The notes beneath the pieces were generated by a model. It was not told where the DNA came from. It did not search any database and saw only the letters and a program-made list of their open reading frames with translations. From contig UBZP01000001.1 in assembly GCA_900469965.1 (NCBI GenBank), forward strand, positions 310,001-374,000: a stretch of 64,000 bases of DNA, read 5' to 3'. Shown here one piece after another: positions 8,900-17,302 of this stretch. Every line of letters starts with the position of its first letter. Position 1 is the stretch's first letter. This DNA comes from Hyphomicrobiales bacterium (GTDB lineage: Bacteria; Pseudomonadota; Alphaproteobacteria; Rhizobiales; Rhizobiaceae). The position numbers were made by a program, and so were the translations under genes.

Positions 8900-10024
8900 C
8901 TATCCCGCAATCGCACCGTTCGCCACCGTCAGGAAGCGGGCGCGATCGCCGAGCGCCTCGAACATGGCACGATCGGTCCCGGTCATGAAGGCCTGACCGC
9001 CGAGCGCGTCGACGCGGTCGAACAACGCCGCCCTGCGGCCCTCGTCGAGATGGGCGGAAATCTCGTCCAACAGCAGGATGGGCGCATGCCCGGTCATGCC
9101 CGCGACGAGGCCGGCATGGGCGAGCACCATGCCGACGAGCAGCGCCTTCTGCTCGCCGGTCGAACAGCGCGCGGCATCCATGTCCTTCTCGCGGTGGCGG
9201 ATCATCAGATCGACCCGATGCGGGCCGTCGAGCGTGCGGCCCGCGGCGGCGTCGCGGAACCGGCCGTCGCGCAGCATGGCGGCATAGACCTCCTCGATCT
9301 CGTAGGCCGGCCGATCGAGTTCGTCGTCCAGAAAGCCGCTGAGCGCCATCGCTGCGGAGGGGAAGGGCCCTTCGTCGCGCGCCGCCTCGACGATGCCGGC
9401 CAGGAGGCCCACGAGCTCGCGCCGCGCCAGCGCCATGGCCACGCCGAGCTCGGCCATCTGCAGCTCGAGCGCGTCCAGCCAGCGCGCGTCGGGCCGCGGC
9501 TCCGACAGCAGCCGGTTGCGGCCACGCATGGCCTTGTCGAAGTCCGCAGCACGGCGGCCGTGGTCGGGATCGAGCGACAGAACCAGGCGATCGAGGAAGC
9601 GGCGGCGGTCCGACGACGCCCCGGTGAAGAGCCCGTCCATGGACGGCGTCAGCCAGACGACGCGCAGGTGCTCCAGGAGCTCGTCGACCGACCGGGCCGC
9701 GGTTCCGTTCAGCCGGAGGCGGCGCGACTGGCCCTCCTCGCCGGCCTCCGTGCCCGTGCCGATCTCGACTTCGCCCTGCATGCCGTCGATCGCCGCAAAG
9801 ACGCTGAAGCCGCCCGGCGCCCCCTCGCGGGCGACGTCGGCATAGGCGGCGCGGCGCAGGCCGCGGCCGGGGGTGAGGAAGGAGACCGCCTCCATCAGGT
9901 TGGTCTTGCCGGCGCCGTTCGCGCCGGTCAGCACGACATGGCGACCATCGAGCCCGAGCGCGATCGACGCATAGTTGCGAAAATCGTGCAGCTTCAGACT
10001 GAAAATGGTGACCTTGTGAGGCAT
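8900..10024 (-). CDS. recF: DNA replication/repair protein RecF
   Basis: SMC-like ATPase of 374 residues that loads RecA at gaps with RecO and RecR. Walker A GANGAGKTN is near residue 38, the ABC signature is CSTGEQKALL, and Walker B is ILLLDEISAHLDEGRR. The N-terminal KLHDFRNYASIALGL is characteristic. The start is either ATG 10024 (MPHKVT) or ATG 10030 (MPMPHK); homologues as I recall start with MPHKV, so 10024 is chosen. As in other alphaproteobacteria it is not beside dnaA/dnaN. Divergent from the GT2 gene. Confidence 0.95.
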   Translation of the reverse strand: MPHKVTIFSLKLHDFRNYASIALGLDGRHVVLTGANGAGKTNLMEAVSFLTPGRGLRRAAYADVAREGAPGGFSVFAAIDGMQGEVEIGTGTEAGEEGQSRRLRLNGTAARSVDELLEHLRVVWLTPSMDGLFTGASSDRRRFLDRLVLSLDPDHGRRAADFDKAMRGRNRLLSEPRPDARWLDALELQMAELGVAMALARRELVGLLAGIVEAARDEGPFPSAAMALSGFLDDELDRPAYEIEEVYAAMLRDGRFRDAAAGRTLDGPHRVDLMIRHREKDMDAARCSTGEQKALLVGMVLAHAGLVAGMTGHAPILLLDEISAHLDEGRRAALFDRVDALGGQAFMTGTDRAMFEALGDRARFLTVANGAIAG

Positions 10025-10204
10025 CGGCATCCGGATCTTTCGCCAGAGAGCTATGCCGAAGCGGGCGCCAAGGCAAGCCCGCCCGTCCGGCGCAACCCAT
10101 TCTTGCAAATCGGCAAGTCCGTTCACCGGGCCTTAACGCCTCGTCGGGACAATGTCGCGGCCGTATCCGCCGCCTGTTGGGGCCGGCTCACCCCCAGGAT
10201 CTTC

Positions 10205-11074
10205 ATGCAGCCAAACGACCGCTCATTCCGTCTCTCGCTCGTGGTCGCCACGCTCGGCCGCTCGGACGAGCTGACGCGACTGCTGGGCTCGCTCGCAGCA
10301 CAGACGGTGTCGGACTTCGAGGTGATCATCGTCGACCAGAACAGCGACGATCGCGTGCTCGGCCCGATCGCGCAGCACAGCCGCCGCCTCGAGATCGTGC
10401 ATGTCAGGACGCCGAGGAAAGGCGTCTGCCGCGCGCGCAACCTCGGCGCGTCGGTGGCACGCGGCGAATGGCTGATGTTTCCGGACGACGACTGCTGGTA
10501 CCCGGAAAGCCTTCTGGAGCGCTATCGGCACGTGACCGAGACGATGCCCGCCGACTTCTACTGCGGCCGCGCCACCAACGCGGCCGGACAGACGATCATG
10601 GGCACGTTCGAGACCCGCCCGGTGCGGATCCGGCGCGACAACGTCTGGACGACGCTGATCGAATGGATGCTGGCGGTGCGAAAGCACGACTTCACCGCGG
10701 CGGGCGGGTTCGACGAGAGGATCGGGCCGGGCTCGGGCACGCCGTGGGGCGCCTACGAGGTGCAGGATTTCGTGCTGACGCTGCTGGAGCGCGGGCTCAC
10801 GGGCCGGTACGATCCGACGCTTGCCGGACACCATCCCGAGGACATGACCGACCAGACCGTGCCGGCGAACATCGCCAAGATCCGCTGCTACAGCGCCGGC
10901 CTCGGCTATGTGATGCGCAAGCACGGCTTCGGCCTTTCCGGTTTCCTGCCGCGCCTGCTGCGGCCGCTCGCGGGAATGAGCGTCTACGCGCTGACGGGCC
11001 GCCCGGCGATGGCGCGGCGCTCGCAACAGATCATGATCGGCCGTCTGGACGGATGGCGGAGGGCGGCAGAGTGA
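10205..11074 (+). CDS. Family 2 glycosyltransferase
   Basis: 289-residue inverting GT-A glycosyltransferase. The nucleotide-sugar fold opens with LSLVVATLGRSDELTRLLGSL, the first Asp is in IIVDQNSDD, and the metal-binding motif is PDDDCWYP. No transmembrane segment is obvious, so it probably acts at the cytoplasmic face of the membrane. AGGA lies seven bases before the ATG. The stop overlaps the GTG of the following hydrolase (GTGA), so the two are coupled. Sugar donor and acceptor are unknown; the locus suggests surface polysaccharide. Confidence 0.85.
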   Translation: MQPNDRSFRLSLVVATLGRSDELTRLLGSLAAQTVSDFEVIIVDQNSDDRVLGPIAQHSRRLEIVHVRTPRKGVCRARNLGASVARGEWLMFPDDDCWYPESLLERYRHVTETMPADFYCGRATNAAGQTIMGTFETRPVRIRRDNVWTTLIEWMLAVRKHDFTAAGGFDERIGPGSGTPWGAYEVQDFVLTLLERGLTGRYDPTLAGHHPEDMTDQTVPANIAKIRCYSAGLGYVMRKHGFGLSGFLPRLLRPLAGMSVYALTGRPAMARRSQQIMIGRLDGWRRAAE

Positions 11075-12876
11075 CGACCATGCTGCGGTCCAACGACCTT
11101 GCGGCGGCGGCCGACGAAAGCGCCACCTGGACGCCAGGGTCGGCGGCCCTGCCCGTTTCTTTCGCCAGGACTGTCGGCCTCTTCACGCCGCCGGGGCCGG
11201 GGGCGGCACCCTCCGACTGCGCCGTGCTCTTCCTCAGCCCATGGGGCTTCGAGGAGATGTGCACGCGCAAGCTCTGGCGGCAGCTCGCGGAACGGTTCTC
11301 GGGCCTCGGGGTTGCGAGCCTCCGCTTCGACTATCCGGGGACGGGCGACTCTCTCGACGCGATGGAGTTTTCCGGCGGCCTGCCGGTGTGGCAGGCGGCG
11401 ATCGAGGCCGCGGCGGCCGAACTGCGCCGCCTGTCCGGCGCCTCGAAGCTGGTCCTCGTGGGGCACGGGCTCGGCGCGACGCTCGCGGTCCTCTCGGCGG
11501 GCAAACTCGGAGCCGTAGAAGGAATGGCGCTGATGGCGCCGGTGGTCAGCGGGCGCTTCTACCTGCGCGAACTCTCGGCCTGGTCGAAGATGGTGGACGA
11601 CGGCCTGGGGCTTGGCGAGGACCAGCGCATCACGTCGAAGACCTCGATCGCCGGCCTGGTCATGCCGGACGACGTCGCGGACGCGGTGCGCAGGATCAAT
11701 CTCCAGGCCACGGAGATCGCACCGGCCCCGTCGATCCTGATGGTGCACAGGCCTGCCCGGGAGAACGAGACGGCACTCGCCACCCGGCTGGAAGAGCTCG
11801 GTGCCGCCGTCTCCCGACAACCCTATCTCGGCTACGACGAGCTCGTCTCCAACCCGACCATCGCGACCCAGCCCGACGCGGTCGCGACACGCGTTGCCGA
11901 ATGGGTCGGGACGCTGGCGGCCGCGGCCGGACCTGCGAGCGGATCATGGTCGTCGCCCGGCACAGCCGTTCTGGGCGGCGACGGCTTCTTCGAGGAGCCG
12001 CTGCGGTTCGGGCCCCGGAGCCGGCTTTCCGGCGTCCTCTGCACGCCGGCCGCGGCGCGGCGCGGCGCATCCGTCATCCTGCTCGGCACCGCCTACGACC
12101 GGCACGCCGGATGGGCGCGCTCGACCGTGGAGACGGCCAGGTGCCTTGCGCTGCAGGGCATCGCCTCGCTGCGGTTCGATGCCGCCAATGTCGGCGACAG
12201 CCCGCCGGTCGAGGGCGCGCCGGGGCAGGTGCTCTTTTCGGAAAACCAGAAGGATGACGTGCAAGCCGCCTTCGACCTGATGGCCGCGCGTCAGCTCGCG
12301 CCGGCCGTTCTTGCCGGGCGATGCAGCGGCGCCTATCTCGCCTTCCAGAGTTCGCTAGACGAGCCACGCTGCCGCGGCGTCGTCGCCGTCAACCCCTTCA
12401 CCTTCGTCTGGGACCCCGACGACAGCGTCGACGAGGCCCTGCGGTACAATCCGCGCTCGCTGGGCGATTACCGCAAGCGGGCGCTGCGGCTGGACACCTT
12501 GCGCCGGCTCGCCGCCGGCCAGATCGATCTCGGGCGTGCCGCAGCCAATATCGGCAAACAGCTCGGCCGCCGGGCGGCCGCGGCGGCACCGGGCCTGCTG
12601 GGACACCTGACGAAGTACGGCCGGCTGCAGCGGTCGGTGCTGTCCGCCTTCCGCACCCTTGCCGGGCGGCGGACGCCCGTGCGGCTGATCTACAGCGAGA
12701 CCGACGTGGGGCTCGAACGATACCACGCCTATTTCGGGGCGGACGGGGCGGGCCTGAGGGCGTTTGCGAACGTCTCAGTCGAGGTCGTCCGCGATGCCGA
12801 CCACAACATGTCGCCGCCTGCCGCCAGAGCCCTCCTGCAACGGCGGATCGTCGAGGCCGCGCTGGCCGACGACTGA
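11071..12876 (+). CDS. Two-domain alpha/beta hydrolase with altered nucleophiles
   Basis: 601 residues carrying two consecutive alpha/beta-hydrolase domains (about 35-275 and 310-600), like the hydrolases linked to exosortase-type polysaccharide loci. In domain 1 the nucleophile elbow reads GHGLG (131-135), with Gly133 where Ser is expected, and no catalytic His is evident. In domain 2 it reads GRCSG (416-420), with Cys418 as nucleophile, and DADHN supplies His578. Domain 1 is thus probably structural and domain 2 active. GTG at 11071 is chosen because GGAGGG lies seven bases upstream; ATG 11080 is the alternative. Possible role: an esterase, thioesterase or acyltransferase in polymer modification. 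No exosortase gene is present. Confidence 0.8.
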   Translation: MTTMLRSNDLAAAADESATWTPGSAALPVSFARTVGLFTPPGPGAAPSDCAVLFLSPWGFEEMCTRKLWRQLAERFSGLGVASLRFDYPGTGDSLDAMEFSGGLPVWQAAIEAAAAELRRLSGASKLVLVGHGLGATLAVLSAGKLGAVEGMALMAPVVSGRFYLRELSAWSKMVDDGLGLGEDQRITSKTSIAGLVMPDDVADAVRRINLQATEIAPAPSILMVHRPARENETALATRLEELGAAVSRQPYLGYDELVSNPTIATQPDAVATRVAEWVGTLAAAAGPASGSWSSPGTAVLGGDGFFEEPLRFGPRSRLSGVLCTPAAARRGASVILLGTAYDRHAGWARSTVETARCLALQGIASLRFDAANVGDSPPVEGAPGQVLFSENQKDDVQAAFDLMAARQLAPAVLAGRCSGAYLAFQSSLDEPRCRGVVAVNPFTFVWDPDDSVDEALRYNPRSLGDYRKRALRLDTLRRLAAGQIDLGRAAANIGKQLGRRAAAAAPGLLGHLTKYGRLQRSVLSAFRTLAGRRTPVRLIYSETDVGLERYHAYFGADGAGLRAFANVSVEVVRDADHNMSPPAARALLQRRIVEAALADD

Positions 12877-12923
12877 GCGGCGAGGGCTGACCTGACCGAA
12901 ACGACAGGCGTGGTGGCGCCGGC

Positions 12924-15392
12924 TCAGAAGGAGACCGGAGCCTGCAGGTTCAGGGCGGAGAACTCGCCGGCGGGGCGATCCACGGCACCGAGCTGCGCCA
13001 GCCGGATCACGCGCTCCCGCCCCGGCGCAAGATGGAACCAGTTGTCCGAAGGCAGGAAGCCAGGACAGGCGATATGGGCCGACTGCAGCAGCCGGTCCGC
13101 AGCGACCCGCAGTTGCCAGCCCTCGTCCCCCTCTTCCAAGACAACCGTCGCCGCTGCCGAATGAAGGGCGCGGGTCCGGCCTTGCGGGAAATGGAAGGCT
13201 TCGGCGAGGATCGCCGATCCGTCCGTCTCCTCCCGCAGGCTCGCGATCGTGACGTCATGCGAGGGCGGGCCGAAGCGGAAGGCATAGGTCGTGTCGAAGA
13301 ACGCGCCGAAGAGATCGGTGGCGGCGATGGTGGCGGTGCCGTGGGCCGCAAGCGTCAGGGCGCGGCGGCCGCTGACGACGGGCTGGCGACCGTCACGCAG
13401 GCAGGCGAGCTCGAGGACAAGCGCGCGGCCGCTACCCGTCTCGTTGATCACGTGCACGTCGAGACCGTTGGTGCCCTCGTCCGACAGCAGCACCTGGAGC
13501 GGACGGAAAGCGCGCCGCAGCGCATGCCAGGCCGGCTTCGGCAGGCCGGTGGCGTCGACGATGCCCCACCCCGCGCCCGGCTGGAGATCCTGAAGCGTCC
13601 AGACCAGCGCGCCGTTGCAGGTCGATTGCGGCCGACGCCATTCGGAATAGGTCGCCTCCATGACCTCGCCGGTGACGGCGCGGGAGAGGTCGAGGTAGCG
13701 CGCAGGATCCTCGCGGCGCAGGCGCGCCGGATCATGGTCGTAGAGCAGGCCGAGATAGTGGTCGCGCACGTCCTCGAAGTCCCACGAAGCGCCGCGATCG
13801 CGCGGGACCCGCGCCTTCCAGCGGGGATCGTGAACGGCGGGGACGGGCAGATGCGCATCGAGCGTCGCCTGCTCCGGCACGTTGGCGAACGCCAGCGCTT
13901 CGGCTGCGAAGCGCACCGCCGCCCGGCGCGCATCCTCGAGCGGCCGGCAATAGGCACCGACGCCGTAGTAGTGCGCGACGCCGGCATTTGGGGAGAACGG
14001 CATGGCACCGCCAAAGGGCGAGTTGGGAACGAAGGGAACGTCCGGGCGGAGCGTTCGCACGCCCTCGGGCAGCACCGTCTCCGTCAGCGGCCCGCGCCAT
14101 GCGTCCGCCGGCAGGCCGAGCATCGCCGCCTGCTGGAACACCTCGCTGCCGCCGCAAAGGACGGCCAGCGACGGCGAGGGGGCGGTGCGCAGCAGCAACT
14201 GCTCGACTTCGGTTTGCAGCAGGGCGACGAAATGCTCATCGGCGGCCGGATAGTCGAAATTCGCCAGCATGACGTCCTGCCAGACGAGAATGCCGAGCTC
14301 GTCGCACAGCTCAAAGAAGGCATTGGTCTCATAGGCCATGGTGCCGCCGATGCGCAGCATGTTCATGCCGGCTTCGGCCGCAAGCCGCAGGGTCGGCGCG
14401 TAGCCCGCCCGCGTGCCCGGCAGGTCGACGATGTCCGCATTCGTCCAGACGGCACCGCGGCAGAAGACCGGGACGCCGTTCACCCGCAAGCCGAAACCGC
14501 TGCCATCGGGACCGGTGTCGATATCGATGCGGCGGAAGCCGGTGCGACCGAGCGCATGGCGTTCGCCATCGAGTTCGGCCTCCACCGCATGGAGGACCGG
14601 GCGACCGTGGGTGTGCGGCCACCAGGCGGCGACGTCCATGATCCGGAGCTCGCCGCTCCAGCGGCCGTCGGCGGTGCGATGCATGGGCACGGCAGTGCCG
14701 GCACAGTGCAGCACGGCCGTGCGTGTGCCCGCGTCCGCCGAAAACGAAACGGCAAGATGCCCGGCGCCGTCCGGCGCAAGGCTCGAAGCGATGCGGATAT
14801 CCCGCGGACGGCCCGGCTGCGGCCGCAAGAGCCGGACGGGGCGATAGGGACCGACGGCGTGCACAGACGGGCACCAGCCCGGCATCCGGCCGAGCAGGGT
14901 CGTGCGGGTGAGCCGAAGGCCCTGCGGAACGATCATCTGCGGGCGCCAGCGGGCGCGCGGGCCGCGTCGCTCCAGATGCGGCGCGAGCGCGCGAAAGCAG
15001 ATCGCCAGATGGTCCTTCCCGCTGACCTGCACGTCGATCCGATGGCCGACGAACATCGAATCCGAGGCAAGCAGGAGCGCGCCGTTCCAGTAGACCTCCG
15101 CGATCGTCGCCAGGCCTTCCAGCTCGAGCACGGCCGGGCCCGGCCGCTCACCGGACAGATCGAGCAGGTACCATGCATCGTATCCGTCGAGCGGCATCGG
15201 CTCGTCGCGGTCGAAGCGGCCGGCGTGCTCCAGGGCGCCCGCGACCGTTCCCGGAACCGGCGCATCCAGCCTCTCGGCGTCGCGGTCGATCATCGACGGG
15301 TCGGACCAGGCGCCGGCCGCCGTCAGGCACAGCTTCCAGCCCCTGTCCAGCTCGATCGTGGACGGAGACGTGCGCTCTGCCGGCTCGCTCAT
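12924..15392 (-). CDS. Glycoside hydrolase family 2 protein (beta-mannosidase-like)
   Basis: 822 residues with the GH2 layout: N-terminal jelly-roll (YLLDLSGERPG, VYWNGALLLASDSMFVGHR), immunoglobulin-like domain, then a TIM barrel (about 290-620) with GIVDATGLPKPAWHALRR near its end, as in beta-mannosidases. The acid/base site reads CGGSE (Glu417), with Ser where clan GH-A normally has Asn. A candidate nucleophile is the Glu in RFAAEALAF. No signal peptide is seen, so it is probably cytoplasmic. GGAGG lies six bases before ATG 15392. It is last in the carrier-protein operon, 15 bp after DUF1839. Activity is uncertain because of the altered site. Confidence 0.82.
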   Translation of the reverse strand: MSEPAERTSPSTIELDRGWKLCLTAAGAWSDPSMIDRDAERLDAPVPGTVAGALEHAGRFDRDEPMPLDGYDAWYLLDLSGERPGPAVLELEGLATIAEVYWNGALLLASDSMFVGHRIDVQVSGKDHLAICFRALAPHLERRGPRARWRPQMIVPQGLRLTRTTLLGRMPGWCPSVHAVGPYRPVRLLRPQPGRPRDIRIASSLAPDGAGHLAVSFSADAGTRTAVLHCAGTAVPMHRTADGRWSGELRIMDVAAWWPHTHGRPVLHAVEAELDGERHALGRTGFRRIDIDTGPDGSGFGLRVNGVPVFCRGAVWTNADIVDLPGTRAGYAPTLRLAAEAGMNMLRIGGTMAYETNAFFELCDELGILVWQDVMLANFDYPAADEHFVALLQTEVEQLLLRTAPSPSLAVLCGGSEVFQQAAMLGLPADAWRGPLTETVLPEGVRTLRPDVPFVPNSPFGGAMPFSPNAGVAHYYGVGAYCRPLEDARRAAVRFAAEALAFANVPEQATLDAHLPVPAVHDPRWKARVPRDRGASWDFEDVRDHYLGLLYDHDPARLRREDPARYLDLSRAVTGEVMEATYSEWRRPQSTCNGALVWTLQDLQPGAGWGIVDATGLPKPAWHALRRAFRPLQVLLSDEGTNGLDVHVINETGSGRALVLELACLRDGRQPVVSGRRALTLAAHGTATIAATDLFGAFFDTTYAFRFGPPSHDVTIASLREETDGSAILAEAFHFPQGRTRALHSAAATVVLEEGDEGWQLRVAADRLLQSAHIACPGFLPSDNWFHLAPGRERVIRLAQLGAVDRPAGEFSALNLQAPVSF

Positions 15393-15407
15393 GCGCATCC
15401 TCCAGCC

Positions 15408-16382
15408 TCAGTCGAGCCGGCGTTCGAGCACGGCCATCATCTCGTCCCAGGCGGCGGCCGCCGGGTCGAGCGCGGTCGCAAGCGGCTCGAAGCGCTTGCG
15501 GGTCACCGCGCGGGCGAGCTGGAACTGCACGGACTTGGCGGTCTCGGCGATACGGCGGGCGGCTGCCGCTGCATCCGACAGCGTGCCGTCCGGGGCAAGC
15601 CAGTCCAGGTGGCTCGCGGCGAGCTCGAAATTGGCGCCGAGCTGGCGCAGCGTGTTGAAGGCATATTTATGGAAGAAACCGAACGGGCGTTCCGCGACGG
15701 CCTCGACCTGAGCCGGGAAGACGGCCGCGAAGGCGGCAACGGGGTTTTCCGGCGGCCGGCGCTGCAGGTGGAACCGCAGCAGGCGACGGGCGGCTCTTGC
15801 CATGTCGGCCACGGCAGGGCGCGCGGCGGGGAACTTGACGAATTCCGTGTACGGCAGGAACGGCAGCGCATCGGCCGGCGCGTCGAGCTGGAACAGCCCG
15901 TCGAAATCCTCGCCTTCCAGCCGGAAAAAGCCGGCATTGTGGAAATAGTCGAGCGTGCGGGTGGCAAGGTCGAGCCGGTTGATCGCCACCGTCGTCTTGC
16001 CGTGTTCCAGCCGGTAGGCGACGCCGCGCGTATCGGGCATGTAGAAACTGTCCATCTCCACCAGGCAGAGACGGCCGCGACCGATCTGTTCCAGGACGTG
16101 GTGCTCCACCCGGTCGTAGATCGCAAGCTCGGTGCAGCGGATGCCGTAGAGGACCTCGAGGTCCTCCAGCGGCACCTTGAAGAAGGTGAACTGGTCGCCC
16201 TCGAAATCCTGCGTCAGGGTGAAGCCCAGCATGGCCTCCGGCGGCAGGGCGCGGGCGTTCAGCACCTCGATCCACAGGTCGACATAGCAGTTGGTCTCCG
16301 GCCACATGCGCTCGTGATCGTGCAGCGCGTGCGGCCGGTAGGTGGCGGGATCGAGCCCGGGAAAGACGGAAGGCGCTGCCAA
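15408..16382 (-). CDS. DUF1839 family protein of the aminoacyl-carrier operon
   Basis: 324 residues if started at the TTG at 16382, two bases after the ligase stop. The next ATG lies inside the conserved opening (TYRPHALHDHERMWPETNC), so the TTG is preferred. Recognisable segments are WPETNCYVDLWIEVL, DFEGDQFTFFKVPLEDLEVLYGI and LVEMDSFYMPDTRG. No membrane segments or signal peptide. DUF1839 has no established biochemistry that I know of. Its constant partnership with amino acid:carrier ligases suggests it accepts or transfers the carrier-bound aminoacyl group. This is inference. Confidence 0.82.
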   Translation of the reverse strand: MAAPSVFPGLDPATYRPHALHDHERMWPETNCYVDLWIEVLNARALPPEAMLGFTLTQDFEGDQFTFFKVPLEDLEVLYGIRCTELAIYDRVEHHVLEQIGRGRLCLVEMDSFYMPDTRGVAYRLEHGKTTVAINRLDLATRTLDYFHNAGFFRLEGEDFDGLFQLDAPADALPFLPYTEFVKFPAARPAVADMARAARRLLRFHLQRRPPENPVAAFAAVFPAQVEAVAERPFGFFHKYAFNTLRQLGANFELAASHLDWLAPDGTLSDAAAAARRIAETAKSVQFQLARAVTRKRFEPLATALDPAAAAWDEMMAVLERRLD

Positions 16383-16384
16383 GG

Positions 16385-17296
16385 TCAGCCCCAGAGGGTC
16401 TTGCGGACGCTCTCGGGCCAGTCGGCGACGTCGAGGCCGTGGGTATGGAACAGCGCCAATGCGATCCGTTCCAGGCCGAAGCCGACGCAGGCGGTGTGCG
16501 CCACGCTGCCATCCTCCATGGCCAGGCCCCACTTCGTGCCGAACGCATCCTGGTGATAGTTGAAGCTCATGCAGGCCGTGGGCTTCGCGACCGAGGTGAT
16601 CGGGATCAGCAGCTCGAACTTCAGGTTCTGGTCGCGCTGGTTGTTGGCCAGCATCTTGCCGGCGCGGCCGAAGAAGGGATCGTTGGCGACATCGATTGCA
16701 ACCTCGAGGCCGACCTCCTTCATCATGGCAACGCCGCGGTCCATCCAGGACTGGCGGAAATCGGTGACATGCGTCTCCGTGCCCATGCAGACATATTCGC
16801 GCATGCGGAAGAGCTGCTGGCGCGCCGGGTCCTGCGAGGGCTCGTGGCGGAAGCAGTAGGACTGCAGGTCGTAGAGCGCACCCTTGGCCGGAACCGGCCC
16901 ACGCTTTGCCACCGTCGGGTAGAGCGGATAGCAGGCGGCCGGCGTCAGCACGATGTCGGTCGCCTTCTGGTCCTTCGTCCAGTCCTCCTCGCCCACCTCC
17001 ATGCACTTGAGCAGGCTCATATGGTCGAGCTCGTTGCCGCAGAAGGAATGGACGGTGCCCGCGAGCTGCGGGAAGCTCTTCATGTAGCCGCTCTTTTCGA
17101 AGAAGGCGCGGTTCATGCCCGGCGGGAAGCGCATGGCTTCCGCGCCGTCGGCCCCGCCGAAGCGATCGATCAGCCGCTCGAATGCGACGATGACGTCCTC
17201 GAAGCGACCGCTGCGGCCGTAGAGCCCGTCAACGCCGGTATCGATCAGCAGGCCGGCATCGAACAGGCGGTCGAGAAACGAGGTCTGCATATCCAT
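16385..17296 (-). CDS. Amino acid--[carrier protein] ligase (seryl-tRNA synthetase-like)
   Basis: 303-residue class II synthetase core with no tRNA-binding domain. Motif 2 region [19 protein letters not shown] and motif 3 [12 protein letters not shown] are present. C122, E167 and C270 match the zinc ligands of Bradyrhizobium Bll0957 (C131, E176, C279, from memory) at a constant offset of nine. Characterised homologues activate glycine or alanine and load it as a thioester on a phosphopantetheine carrier instead of tRNA. The carrier gene lies two genes upstream in the same operon. ATG 17296 is six bases after the dehydrogenase stop. The amino acid used here is not known. Confidence 0.93.
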   Translation of the reverse strand: MDMQTSFLDRLFDAGLLIDTGVDGLYGRSGRFEDVIVAFERLIDRFGGADGAEAMRFPPGMNRAFFEKSGYMKSFPQLAGTVHSFCGNELDHMSLLKCMEVGEEDWTKDQKATDIVLTPAACYPLYPTVAKRGPVPAKGALYDLQSYCFRHEPSQDPARQQLFRMREYVCMGTETHVTDFRQSWMDRGVAMMKEVGLEVAIDVANDPFFGRAGKMLANNQRDQNLKFELLIPITSVAKPTACMSFNYHQDAFGTKWGLAMEDGSVAHTACVGFGLERIALALFHTHGLDVADWPESVRKTLWG

Positions 17297-17302
17297 GGTT
17301 CT

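Noticed and set aside
11071-12876. Exosortase/PEP-CTERM system suggested by the hydrolase type
   Set aside because: No exosortase, EpsI-like or PEP-CTERM protein is encoded in the window; only the hydrolase resemblance remains.
13032-16556. ORF of over 1100 codons on the plus strand opposite GH2 and DUF1839
   Set aside because: Composition is typical of a shadow frame (Arg/His/Glu/Gly-rich), with no start signal or homology. The minus-strand genes have clear catalytic motifs and overlap-coupled starts.
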